From: Alphaproteobacteria bacterium | GTDB taxonomy: Bacteria > Pseudomonadota > Alphaproteobacteria > Elsterales > Elsteraceae | Assembly: GCA_004292755.1 (NCBI GenBank) | Contig: RDXE01000025.1 | Location: 303,209-367,208, forward strand | Length of the DNA: 64,000 bases | Reading direction: 5' to 3' | Shown here: one piece after another, positions 8,886 through 17,384 of the stretch | Layout of the letters: each line of letters opens with the position of its first letter | Numbering within the stretch: the first letter of the stretch is position 1 | Notes under the pieces: model-generated | The model's input: the letters and a program-made list of their open reading frames with translations, nothing else | The model's database searches: none | What the model was told of the DNA's origin: nothing | Translations under genes and position numbers: made by a program

Positions 8886-11081
8886 CTAGCCTAGCTCCGC
8901 CAAGGCCTTGCCAAGCGCGGCGCGATCATAGGGCTTTTCCACCAACATGATCGCGGGATTGCTGACCTGAGGGACCCGCCCGATGTCAATCGCCACCACG
9001 ACCCGCAAGCCGGGTCGGCGGACCAACGCGCGTTCCACCAATTGTGGACCCGAGGGGTCGCCGCCGAGGCTGTGGGCAACGAACAGGGCATCCAGCGCCG
9101 TTGGCCCGTCTAGCAAGCCTAGCGCTGCGCGACCATCGGGCGCCGCCAGCACGGTGTAGCCAAGGTCGGCGCAGTGCATCAGCGCCACGGCGCACACGTC
9201 GGGGTCGGGCTCCACCACCAGGACAGTGCCGCGCCGGGTGGGCAGAACCACTGGGATCACAGGAGCCGGTTCGGGAACGGGCGCGGCATCGCCTGGAGGG
9301 CGCGGCAGCACCAACCGAATTTCGGTGCCCTGTCCTGGTGCGCTGACCAAGCCAATCGCCCCGCCCGACTGGGTGACAAAGCCATAAACCGAACTCAGCC
9401 CCAATCCAGTGCCCTTGCCGACGGCTTTGGTGGTGAAGAACGGCTCGAACGCGCGGGCCTGAACGTCGGGCGGCATTCCCTCGCCCGTGTCCCGCACGGT
9501 GATGGCAATGCCCGCACTGTCAGCCTCAGTGCTGAGGGTCAGCACGCCGCCGGAGGGCATGGCATCGCAGGCGTTGCGGCACAGATTCAACAGTGCAGCG
9601 TCTAGGGCGCGCGGGTCGGCATAGACCGTGGGCTCGCCCGCCATCAGCTGAAGCTGCACCCTGATCCCGGCATCGATGCTGCGGCTTAACAGATCGGCCA
9701 AACCCTTAATCAAATCGTGCAGCAACACCGCACTGGGCTTCAAACGCTGCCGTGCCCCGAAGGCCAGCAAGCGCTGGGTCAAGTCCGCCCCGCGCCGAAC
9801 CGCCCGCTCCGCCGCCTGGGCGATGGTGATCACGTCGGGCTTGTCTTGTGCCTTTTCCTGCAGCCACTGCAGATTGCCCTGGATCACGGTTAGCAGATTG
9901 TTGAAGTCGTGGGCGATGCCGCCGGTGAGCGTGCCAATCGCCTCCAACCGCTGCACCCGGCCCAAGCGTTCTTCAGCGGCTTTGCGCTCTGTCATGTCAT
10001 AGAGGGTGGCGAGCCAAAGGGTGCGACCGCGTGGCCCAAGCCGGGCACATTGCCAATCGACCAAGCGCAGGGACCCATCGGGGCGACAGGCATGACGCTC
10101 CCCCCGCCCACTGACCCGCTCAGCCAGGGTGTCACCGGGCGGCAGGTCCACCATCAGATCATCAATCGACAAGCCCTGGGGCGGGTAGTCTGGCCCATAG
10201 CCGAACAGGGCAGCCGCCGCCCGGTTCCAGCTTTCCAGCCAGCCGCGATCATCGAAGGTGACCACGGCATCTTGCACACTGTCCAGGATGGCCGTCAGCC
10301 GCTCGTCTTGGTCGCGCAAGGCCCGGACGGTCTGCACCCGCTGGGAGACATCGGTGTACAGCGAGACCAGCACCCCATCATTCAGGCGCACCCGCCGCAC
10401 CTCCAGCACACGACCATCGGGCCGCAGCTCTTCGTCAACGCTGCTGCCCAGCTGCCGGTACATCTCCAGCCGGTCAGCAACCAAGTCATCCTCTGGCTTG
10501 CCTGGGTCCTGGAACAGGCTGCGCTCGCCGCGGGAAATGCGATGACGCACCAAGGCTTCAAGGGGCGTGCCGGGCACTGTCAACGATTGCGGCAGGTCGT
10601 ACAGGCGCACGAAGCCAGGACTTAGGAACACAGTGCGCAGATCTGGCGTCAGGATCATCACACCATCGGCCAGCGCACCTGCCAAGCTGCGCAAGGCTTG
10701 TGAGATACCGCCGCCACTACCCCCGATCCAGGACAGCGCGGAGACATCCTCCACCGTCCACAGAAAACCGCCATCGGCTGCGCGGCGCACCCGGTGTTCC
10801 ACCTGACGGCCGGCGATCACCAAGCGCTCGCCAAAACCACCCAACAGGGCTGTGGTGATCCGTTCCTCCCCTGCAGCACCGGGCACACGTGCCAGCAGAG
10901 TGCGCAGCTCGCTACCCGGTGGGTTTTTGCACGCATCTAATCCCAACCAATGCCACCACGCCTCATCTGCAGCGATCAAACGCAGGGTCGCATCAAAGCG
11001 CGCCACAGCAACGGGTAACGCATCCTGCGCGCGCGCCGGTGCGGTTGTGTGCAATTGCGGCATTGGTAGACACTCAGTCAT
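8886..11081 (-). CDS. PAS-containing hybrid sensor histidine kinase with degenerate receiver
   Basis: About 731 residues from ATG 11081 (ATG 11063 is also possible). Order: N-terminal PAS-like region, a PAS-7-type domain (GVMILTPDLRTVFLSPGF), a second PAS (ILDSVQDAVVTFDDRGWLESWNR region), the HisKA H-box GIAHDFNNLL, a HATPase_c domain with N, G1 and G2 boxes (NLCRNACDAMPSGG, DTGEGMPPD, GKGTGLGLSSVYGF), and a C-terminal receiver-like domain. No transmembrane helix, so a cytoplasmic sensor. In the receiver the block normally reading TDVVMPGGMSG is VAHSLGGDPSG: the phospho-acceptor Asp is Ala, while the acidic pocket and EKP Lys remain. It is divergently transcribed from a single-domain response regulator, the likely partner. 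Confidence 0.85.
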   Translation of the reverse strand: MTECLPMPQLHTTAPARAQDALPVAVARFDATLRLIAADEAWWHWLGLDACKNPPGSELRTLLARVPGAAGEERITTALLGGFGERLVIAGRQVEHRVRRAADGGFLWTVEDVSALSWIGGSGGGISQALRSLAGALADGVMILTPDLRTVFLSPGFVRLYDLPQSLTVPGTPLEALVRHRISRGERSLFQDPGKPEDDLVADRLEMYRQLGSSVDEELRPDGRVLEVRRVRLNDGVLVSLYTDVSQRVQTVRALRDQDERLTAILDSVQDAVVTFDDRGWLESWNRAAAALFGYGPDYPPQGLSIDDLMVDLPPGDTLAERVSGRGERHACRPDGSLRLVDWQCARLGPRGRTLWLATLYDMTERKAAEERLGRVQRLEAIGTLTGGIAHDFNNLLTVIQGNLQWLQEKAQDKPDVITIAQAAERAVRRGADLTQRLLAFGARQRLKPSAVLLHDLIKGLADLLSRSIDAGIRVQLQLMAGEPTVYADPRALDAALLNLCRNACDAMPSGGVLTLSTEADSAGIAITVRDTGEGMPPDVQARAFEPFFTTKAVGKGTGLGLSSVYGFVTQSGGAIGLVSAPGQGTEIRLVLPRPPGDAAPVPEPAPVIPVVLPTRRGTVLVVEPDPDVCAVALMHCADLGYTVLAAPDGRAALGLLDGPTALDALFVAHSLGGDPSGPQLVERALVRRPGLRVVVAIDIGRVPQVSNPAIMLVEKPYDRAALGKALAELG

Positions 11082-11153
11082 TCGGGGTAGTGTGACGCGC
11101 GCTGCGGTGACCAAGCAACTGATGTCAGGCATTCGCGGCATTCGGAGGGCGCG

Positions 11154-11522
11154 ATGGCGCGGATTCTGGTAGTCGACGATGAGGAGGCCATTCGCGACCT
11201 TCTGGCGTCGCTGCTCCAGGCCGACGGGCACAAGGTGACCGTTGCCGAAGATGGCGAGGCTGGCATCACCGCTGCCCGCCGCGATACGCCCGACGTGATC
11301 GTGACGGACTTGATCATGCCGCGCCTGTGCGGCCTAGAAGCCATTCCGATCTGGCGTGCCCTAACGCCCGCCCCCCGGGTACTGGCGATTTCCGGCGGTG
11401 CCCGCCATGGGGAGCATGACGCGCTGGGCGAAGCCCAACGTCTGGGGGCAGACGCGGTGCTGGAAAAGCCACTCGACCTTGCCGAACTGCGCCGCACCAT
11501 CGCGACCTTGCTGGTGGAGTGA
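11154..11522 (+). CDS. single-domain response regulator (CheY-like receiver)
   Basis: 122 residues forming one receiver domain: acidic pair DDE (residues 8-10), phospho-acceptor D52 in VTDLIMP, conserved Ser80 (ISGG) and K105 (LEKPLD). There is no output domain, so it acts by protein contact or as a phosphorelay intermediate. The start is supported by GGAGGGC just before the ATG. Its gene diverges from the hybrid kinase, whose own receiver lacks the Asp, so this protein is the probable phosphate acceptor. Convergent with hprK (6 nt between stops). Confidence 0.88.
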   Translation: MARILVVDDEEAIRDLLASLLQADGHKVTVAEDGEAGITAARRDTPDVIVTDLIMPRLCGLEAIPIWRALTPAPRVLAISGGARHGEHDALGEAQRLGADAVLEKPLDLAELRRTIATLLVE

Positions 11523-11528
11523 CAGGGG

Positions 11529-11945
11529 CTAGCTGCCATACGCCAGCGCCATCCGCACCCGCGCCGCAGCAGAGGCCAACATTGGGTTCAGCACCATTCG
11601 CCGCACCGCCACCCCCAGCACGCTCTCCCACTCCGGCTCCGGCAGCCGCTCGGGTTCAGCGCCGGTGACAAGGTCCACGATCAACCGCAGGGGCTGACGC
11701 GCCACGGTTGGTAAGGCCACGACGCCAAACCCCCTGACCTCCATCAACCCCCGAATGCTGGGCATCGGCGAGACCACCACCTGCTCCCCCACCCGCTCCG
11801 CCACCACCGCCTCATCCCCCACCAACACCGCCCCCCCATCCACCAACCGCAGCGCCAAATCCGACTTCCCCGCACCGGAGCGGCCCCGGAGCAACGCTGC
11901 GCGCCCGAGGATCGAGACAGATGTTCCGGGGAGGGTGAGGGTCAT
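11529..11945 (-). CDS. hprK: short HPr kinase/phosphorylase
   Basis: 138-residue kinase domain only; the Firmicutes-type N-terminal domain is missing, as is usual in alphaproteobacteria. Walker A GRSGAGKS (about residues 21-28), VGDEAV, and the HprK signature MPSIRGLMEVRGFG (about residues 61-74) are visible. It phosphorylates a Ser on HPr of the nitrogen/regulatory PTS, linking PTS state to envelope signalling. It overlaps the stop of the ChvG-type kinase gene as ATGA. The PTS genes (EIIA-Man-like, ptsH) that commonly follow hprK in alphaproteobacteria are not here: the next gene is convergent. Confidence 0.88.
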   Translation of the reverse strand: MTLTLPGTSVSILGRAALLRGRSGAGKSDLALRLVDGGAVLVGDEAVVAERVGEQVVVSPMPSIRGLMEVRGFGVVALPTVARQPLRLIVDLVTGAEPERLPEPEWESVLGVAVRRMVLNPMLASAAARVRMALAYGS

Positions 11946-13528
11946 GACACCACCCGCGGCAAATCCACCCGGAACCGGGCGCCGCAGATCGTCCCGTCAG
12001 CATCAAGCCGGTTGGAGGCGGTGATGGTGCCCTGGTGGGCTTCGACGATTTGGCGGGAGATTGACAGGCCGAGGCCGGAATGCTGGCCGAAGGCCTCTCC
12101 GGCGGGGCGTTCGGAGTAGAAGCGTTGGAAGATCGCCTCCTCCTTGCCGGGGGGGATGCCGGGGCCCTCATCCTCCACCAGCACCTCAGCGCGCGCACCG
12201 CGGCTGCGGATGGTCAGGCGGACCACGCCATCGGGTGGGCTGAAGCTGACGGCATTGCCGATCAGATTGCGCAGCACTTGCACCATCCGATCCTCTTGCC
12301 CATGCACCACCACACCGGGCTCCACATCCAGCTGCAGGGCTGGGCCGTTGGCGGCGTGGCTGGCGCGGTGAACCTCCTCCAGCGCCTGGGCGAGGCGGGC
12401 GAGGTCCACCTGGCCATCCTCGCCGCGGGCAAGTTCGGCATCCAGGCGTGAGGCCGCCGCAATGTCAGAGATCAGCCGGTCGATGCGCCGGATGTCGGCA
12501 TGCACAATCGCCAGCAGGGCCGCGCGGCGCGTGTCATCCTTCAGACGTGGCAGGGTTTCCAAGGCAGAGCGGATGGAGGTAAGCGGATTTTTGAGCTCAT
12601 GGGCGACATCGGCTGCAAACGCCTCAATCGCAGCCACGCGGGCCGCCAAGGCTTCGGTCATGGCGCGAAAGGCAACCGACAGCTCGCCAATCTCATCCCC
12701 GCGGCGACTCCAATCGGGAATGCGGGCAGCGCGGTCGCCGTGGCGAATACGGTCGGCCGACCGTGCCAGCTTGCGGATGGGCCGCGCGATGGCACTCGCC
12801 AGATAGAGCGACAGCAAGGTTGTGGTGCCCAGCGCCAACACTGTGGCAACCGCGATATCCACCCGCAAGGCGCGGACGGCTGAGTCCACCTCCACCGAGG
12901 GGCGCGAGAGGATCAGGACCCCGGCAATCCGGCGAAACCGCTGCACCGGCACTGCTACAGACAGTTCCAGATGCCCATCGGGCCGCACATAAACCCCACG
13001 GCTGGGCGAGCCTTGAAACGCACTCACGGCCTCGGGAAAGATGGCCAGGAACGGCTCCAGCCCCTCCCGAAAGGGCGGCATGCTGTCGCGGCGCGGCAGG
13101 GTGTTGAACAGCCAGTCGTACAGCCGCGCCGCCTGGGCTGCGAGACGCGTCCAGTGCGGCGGTGGCTCCGGCAGGGGCAGCACCTGGATGCTCATGGAGC
13201 CGCGCCCGATCAAGGTGCTGTCGGTCACCAACTGCCCGCCGCCGCCATACAGGCGCGCCCGCACGGGGCTGGAGGCGACAATCCGGCGCACCAGCAGGCG
13301 GGCGGTGTCGACATTGATGTCGATCATCTCGCCATCGCCATCCTCCAGCGCCGTCTCTGCCAGCACACCTGCCAACAGAGTGGCATGAACCTGCAGGGCG
13401 TTCATGTCAGCCCGGATCAGGTTCTCCTGATACCGATCAAGGTACAGCACTCCTGCCACCAGGATCAGCAGCGCCACGATGTTGACGCCAAGAATCCGCA
13501 GTGTCAGGGGTGAGAAACGGGCCGTCAC
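11942..13528 (-). CDS. chvG: ChvG/ExoS-type sensor histidine kinase
   Basis: 528-residue membrane kinase starting at GTG 13528, chosen because GGAGG lies directly upstream, overlapping the chvI stop region, and the first helix follows immediately. Order: TM1 (GVNIVALLILVAGVLYL), a periplasmic sensor domain of about 220 residues, TM2 (VATVLALGTTTLLSLYLAS), HAMP, HisKA H-box ADVAHELKNPLTS and HATPase_c (NLIGNAVSFS, DEGPGIPP, GLGLSIS). In alphaproteobacteria ChvG senses acid or envelope stress and phosphorylates ChvI. It forms an operon with chvI (7 nt gap) and hprK (4 nt overlap). Confidence 0.88.
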   Translation of the reverse strand: MTARFSPLTLRILGVNIVALLILVAGVLYLDRYQENLIRADMNALQVHATLLAGVLAETALEDGDGEMIDINVDTARLLVRRIVASSPVRARLYGGGGQLVTDSTLIGRGSMSIQVLPLPEPPPHWTRLAAQAARLYDWLFNTLPRRDSMPPFREGLEPFLAIFPEAVSAFQGSPSRGVYVRPDGHLELSVAVPVQRFRRIAGVLILSRPSVEVDSAVRALRVDIAVATVLALGTTTLLSLYLASAIARPIRKLARSADRIRHGDRAARIPDWSRRGDEIGELSVAFRAMTEALAARVAAIEAFAADVAHELKNPLTSIRSALETLPRLKDDTRRAALLAIVHADIRRIDRLISDIAAASRLDAELARGEDGQVDLARLAQALEEVHRASHAANGPALQLDVEPGVVVHGQEDRMVQVLRNLIGNAVSFSPPDGVVRLTIRSRGARAEVLVEDEGPGIPPGKEEAIFQRFYSERPAGEAFGQHSGLGLSISRQIVEAHQGTITASNRLDADGTICGARFRVDLPRVVS

Positions 13529-13535
13529 GACCCTC

Positions 13536-14219
13536 CTACTCCTGGGTGTACTTGTAGCCCACCCCGTAGAGGGTTTCGATCGCATCGAAATCCTGATCCA
13601 CAACCTTGAACTTCTTGCGGATGCGCTTGATGTGGCTGTCAATCGTGCGATCGTCGACATAGCCGCCATCCTCGCCATAGGCGGCGTCCAGCAAGTTGTC
13701 GCGGCTTTTGACATGGCCGGGGCGCTGGGCCAGTGCTGTCAGGATCAGGAACTCCGTCACAGTCAGGTTGACCGGCTTGCCGTTCCAGGTGACCTGATGG
13801 CGCGCGGGGTCCAGCACGAGGCGACCGCGCTGAATGCCGTCCTCTGGCCGCTCGCCCTCGCGGCGGCGCAACAGGGCACGAATGCGGGCGATCAGCAGCG
13901 CCTGACTGAAGGGTTTGCGGATGTAATCATCCGCGCCTGCCTCAAAGCCGCGAATCTCATCATCATCGGTGTCTTTGGAGGTGAGGAAGATCACCGGCAG
14001 CGCCGAGGTTTTGCGCAAACGCGACAGAAGCTCATAGCCATCCAGGCGCGGCATCTTGACGTCCAGCACCGCCAGATCGACCGGCCGCTGGGCAAGGTCG
14101 CGCAAGGCCAACTCACTGTCGGAGTAGCTGCGCACCTCAAACTCCTCAGCTTCCAGCGCCAGGGTGACGGAGGCGAGAATATTGCGGTCGTCGTCAACAA
14201 GGGCGATGGTCGGTTTCAC
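13536..14219 (-). CDS. chvI: ChvI-type OmpR-family response regulator
   Basis: 227-residue DNA-binding regulator: receiver (DDD at residues 9-11, D54 in [13 protein letters not shown] at LTSKD, K in YIRKPF) followed by an OmpR-type winged helix ([21 protein letters not shown] and [16 protein letters not shown]). The [18 protein letters not shown] recognition helix is characteristic of ChvI. First gene of the chvI-chvG-hprK operon. It probably controls envelope and exopolysaccharide genes, in keeping with the family. Confidence 0.9.
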   Translation of the reverse strand: MKPTIALVDDDRNILASVTLALEAEEFEVRSYSDSELALRDLAQRPVDLAVLDVKMPRLDGYELLSRLRKTSALPVIFLTSKDTDDDEIRGFEAGADDYIRKPFSQALLIARIRALLRRREGERPEDGIQRGRLVLDPARHQVTWNGKPVNLTVTEFLILTALAQRPGHVKSRDNLLDAAYGEDGGYVDDRTIDSHIKRIRKKFKVVDQDFDAIETLYGVGYKYTQE

Positions 14220-14339
14220 TCTGTTCGGTCCTTTTCGGGTAAGGCTGGTCGGGTGGGTTGACGGGCTGCAGTGCTACGCCATGACGTCTTGCCACGGCCG
14301 CGCCACGCCCGACTTTACCCACAGAAGTTTGGAGGAACC

Positions 14340-15104
14340 ATGGCAGAACCAGTCGCGCACGAGCCCGCCCCCAACTCCACTGTTGCGATTGCCCGTCGCC
14401 TGGTGCGCGCCGTGGACCGCGGCACGCTGGCGACCACCATGGCGGACGATGGCGCCACCGGGGTTGGTTTGATCGGCACGGCCTATGCGTCGCTGGTGAT
14501 GACCGCGCTGGATGCCGAGGGGCGGCCGGTGTTCTTGTTCTCCCACCTATCGCAGCACACCAAGAATCTGTTGGCCGACCCGCGCGCCAGCCTGTTGATC
14601 GATGGCACCCATGGACTGGATGAGCCCTTGACCGGCAACCGCATCACGCTGCTGGGCCGCATCCAGCGGGTCGACGACCCCGTCGGCCGCCGCCGCTTCC
14701 TCGCCCGCCAGCCGCAGGCAGAAATCTTCAAGGACCTGCCCGATTTCTTCCTCTACCGGCTGGAGGTAACGGCCGCCCATCTGATCGCTGGCTTTGGCCG
14801 CGCGCGCTGGATTGAGCCCGACCGCATCCTCGGCCCCGCCACCCCGGCGGCACTGGTGGAGCGGGAGGAGGATATTCTGGCCCACATGAACCAGGACCAC
14901 GCCAGCGCCATCGATGCCTATGCCCACGGCCTGTTGGGCCTGTCCGGTGATGGCTGGCAGCTGACCGGCATCGACGCCGAGGGCTGCGACCTCCGCCGCG
15001 GCGGCACCGTCGCCCGCCTGCCCTTCGAGACGCCCATCACCACCGCCGACGACGCCCACCACACCCTCGTGGCGCTCGCCCGGAAGGCGCGGGGGGCTCG
15101 GTAG
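14340..15104 (+). CDS. HugZ/pyridoxamine-phosphate-oxidase-fold protein with DUF2470-type C-terminus
   Basis: 254 residues from ATG 14340, which has a strong GGAGGAACC ribosome site. The N-terminal split-barrel FMN-binding fold contains SLVMTALDAEGRPVFLFS, LSQHTKNLLADPRASLL and GRIQRV; the C-terminal domain has HMNQDHASAIDAYA, the His/Asp motif of the HugZ-type C-terminal domain. Relatives are heme-utilisation oxygenases or general FMN reductases; heme binding is not demonstrable here. Lies between the divergent chvI operon and anmK. Confidence 0.8.
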   Translation: MAEPVAHEPAPNSTVAIARRLVRAVDRGTLATTMADDGATGVGLIGTAYASLVMTALDAEGRPVFLFSHLSQHTKNLLADPRASLLIDGTHGLDEPLTGNRITLLGRIQRVDDPVGRRRFLARQPQAEIFKDLPDFFLYRLEVTAAHLIAGFGRARWIEPDRILGPATPAALVEREEDILAHMNQDHASAIDAYAHGLLGLSGDGWQLTGIDAEGCDLRRGGTVARLPFETPITTADDAHHTLVALARKARGAR

Positions 15105-15181
15105 GGGGAACGGGTGATTGACCGCTGACAGACAGCGAGGCTTTCACGGTATGACGGGTCACCTCCAACAGGAGTAAATCT

Positions 15182-16273
15182 GTGTTCCAACCACTCACCG
15201 CCATCGGGGTGATCAGCGGTACGTCGATGGATGGCATTGATGTCGCAGTGGTCACCACCGATGGCGAGCGACAGGTGGTGCCGGGGGCGGGGCGCACCTA
15301 TCCCTATGAGCCGGGGTTGCGGCAGGAGTTGTTGGCGCTGGCAGCCAACGGCGCCCAGGTTTACCAGCAGCCGCTGGCGGAGCTGGAAGCAGCCGTGGCG
15401 GTTGCCCATGCGGGGGCGGTCTTGCGGTTTCTGGCCGAGGCGGGGGTGGATCGCGCCTCCGTCGCGCTGGTCGGGTTGCACGGCCAAACCCTCTATCACA
15501 ACCCCGCCGCACGCATCACCCGGCAGCTGGGCGACCCCGCCCTGGTGGCGCGCATCCTGGGGCTGCCGGTGGTGGCGGAGTTTCGCCACGCCGATGTCGC
15601 AGCCGGGGGTGAGGGGGCACCACTGGTGCCGCTGTATCATCAGGCGTTGGCAGCAGGGCTGGCGGCGCCGCTGGCCGTGCTGAACTGGGGTGGCGTTGGC
15701 AACATCACGTGGGTGCGGGGGGAGGAGGTGCTGGCGTTTGACACCGGCCCGGCTTCGGCCCTGCTGGATGACTTCGTCGCCCGCCGGTGCGGTATCCCCT
15801 TTGATCGCGATGGCGCGTTGGCGCGTACCGGCAGCGTCGATGCCGCCGTGCTGGCCCGGCTGATGGCCGATCCGTTCTTCCAGCGTCCGCCACCGAAATC
15901 TCTGGATCGCCAGGCCTTTCACGCCCGCGCCACCGCGGTCGAGGCGCTGTCCACGGCCGATGGTGCGGCCACCCTCGCCGCCTTCACCATCGCTGCCACG
16001 GCAGCCGCCCTGGATCATCTGCCAGAGCCACCGCGCCGCTGGCTGGTTACCGGCGGGGGGCGACGCAATGGCTGGTTCATGGAGCGTCTGGCCACCACCG
16101 TCGGGGTTCCTGTCGAGCCAGTGGAGTCGGTTGGCTGGGATGGCGACTTTCTGGAAGCGCAATGCTTCGCCTACCTTGCCGTGCGCGCCACGCGCGGCTT
16201 GCCGCTCAGCCTGCCCTCCACCACCGGCGTGCCCTACCCGATGCCGGGGGGCCGGTTGGTGCCGGCACCATGA
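15182..16273 (+). CDS. anmK: anhydro-N-acetylmuramic acid kinase
   Basis: 363-residue ASKHA-fold kinase that phosphorylates and opens 1,6-anhydro-MurNAc to MurNAc-6-P during cell-wall recycling. Visible: GVISGTSMDGIDVAVV (residues 9-24, phosphate-1 motif), GLHGQT, LNWGGVGNIT, AFDTGPASALLDD and WLVTGGGRRNGWFM near the C-terminus, all in family order. The GTG start is preceded by AGGAG. The stop overlaps the nagA start as ATGA, so the two enzymes are translationally coupled. Confidence 0.93.
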   Translation: MFQPLTAIGVISGTSMDGIDVAVVTTDGERQVVPGAGRTYPYEPGLRQELLALAANGAQVYQQPLAELEAAVAVAHAGAVLRFLAEAGVDRASVALVGLHGQTLYHNPAARITRQLGDPALVARILGLPVVAEFRHADVAAGGEGAPLVPLYHQALAAGLAAPLAVLNWGGVGNITWVRGEEVLAFDTGPASALLDDFVARRCGIPFDRDGALARTGSVDAAVLARLMADPFFQRPPPKSLDRQAFHARATAVEALSTADGAATLAAFTIAATAAALDHLPEPPRRWLVTGGGRRNGWFMERLATTVGVPVEPVESVGWDGDFLEAQCFAYLAVRATRGLPLSLPSTTGVPYPMPGGRLVPAP

Positions 16274-17346
16274 GCCAGATGGCACTGGCGGCGGGTGCCG
16301 TGTTCGACGGCACGCAGCTGATCTCCGACGGCGTGCTGCTGGTGGCAGCGGACGGTCACCTGACCGCCCTGCCCCGCGCCGCGCTGCCCGCGACCGTGCC
16401 AGTGGTGGAGCATGGCCCCGATGCTTTGGTAACGCCGGGCTTCATCGATGCCCAGGTCAATGGCGGCGGTGGTGTGCTGTTGAACGATGATCCCAGCCCA
16501 GCTGCGATGGCGGCAGTGGCAGCGGCCCACCGCGCCAGCGGCACGGGCGCTCTGCTCGCCACTGTCATTACCGATACACCCGCGGTGATGGTTGCCGCGT
16601 TGCAGGCCGCGGCTGCGCGCCCGCCGGGTGTGGTGGGTGTGCATTTGGAGGGGCCGTACCTCAACCGGCAGCGCGCGGGTGCGCACCGGGCGGATTTGAT
16701 CCGCGAGGCCGCGTCGGACCCGCTGGAGTGGTTGAGCTGGGTCCCCGCCGCTGGACGGGTGGTGATGACCCTGGCACCAGAATGCGTGCCGCCGGGCTTC
16801 ATTCAGCGCTTGGTGCAAGCTGGCGTGATTGTCGCAGCCGGGCACAGCGCAGCCGATGCTGCCACCCTGAGCCGCGCAGTGGCGGAGGGGCTGAGCCTGG
16901 TCACCCATCTGTTCAACGCCATGCCGCCGATGAGTGCGCGCGAGCCTGGTCTTGCCGGAGCCGCTCTCGGGGAGCCGCGGCTTGGCTGCGGCCTGATCGC
17001 CGATGGCTACCATGTGGCACCCGAGATGCTGCGCCTCGCCTTGGCTGCGAAGGGCGCCGAGGGGCTGTTCCTGGTCTCCGACGCGATGCCCAGCGTTGGC
17101 AGTGATATCCAGCACTTCACGCTGGCGGGCCGTGCCGTCACCCGCCAGGGCGACCGGCTGGTGACGCAAGAAGGCACCCTCGCCGGTGCCCACCTCACCC
17201 TCGCGATGGCTGTGCGCACCATGATCACAGCTGCCAAGGCAGCACCGGAGGTCGCCCTCCAGCTCGCCACCACCAGCCCCGCCCGCTGGCTGCGCCTGCC
17301 GTTGCCGCCGCCAGTGGTGATCCCACGGGCAGCTGTTGGGGTGTAG
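16270..17346 (+). CDS. nagA: N-acetylglucosamine-6-phosphate deacetylase
   Basis: 358-residue amidohydrolase converting GlcNAc-6-P to GlcN-6-P plus acetate. Visible: GFIDAQVNGGGG, VHLEGPYLN (metal-binding Glu), AAGHSAAD (metal-binding His), THLFNAMPPM (substrate loop and His) and LVSDAMPSVG (catalytic Asp). Coupled to anmK by a 4-nt overlap. This is the converging step for amino sugars freed from peptidoglycan, consistent with the AmpG-like permease at the left edge. The MurQ etherase and NagZ are not in the window. Confidence 0.93.
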   Translation: MSQMALAAGAVFDGTQLISDGVLLVAADGHLTALPRAALPATVPVVEHGPDALVTPGFIDAQVNGGGGVLLNDDPSPAAMAAVAAAHRASGTGALLATVITDTPAVMVAALQAAAARPPGVVGVHLEGPYLNRQRAGAHRADLIREAASDPLEWLSWVPAAGRVVMTLAPECVPPGFIQRLVQAGVIVAAGHSAADAATLSRAVAEGLSLVTHLFNAMPPMSAREPGLAGAALGEPRLGCGLIADGYHVAPEMLRLALAAKGAEGLFLVSDAMPSVGSDIQHFTLAGRAVTRQGDRLVTQEGTLAGAHLTLAMAVRTMITAAKAAPEVALQLATTSPARWLRLPLPPPVVIPRAAVGV

Positions 17347-17384
17347 CCCCCCCTCCCAAGCGGTTCGTGGCGGGGGGATGGGCT
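17345..17384. terminator. possible bidirectional terminator between nagA and RTX gene 2
   Basis: AGCCC (17345-17349) pairs with GGGCT (17380-17384), and inner C-tract 17350-17353 with G-tract 17374-17377, spanning the gap between two convergent stops. No clear T-run on either side, so termination is inferred from position. Confidence 0.35.

Noticed and set aside
14918..16285. 455-codon minus-strand frame opposite anmK
   Set aside because: Antisense to a well-recognised enzyme gene; composition (His/Gln/Arg-rich) is typical of GC-rich shadow frames.
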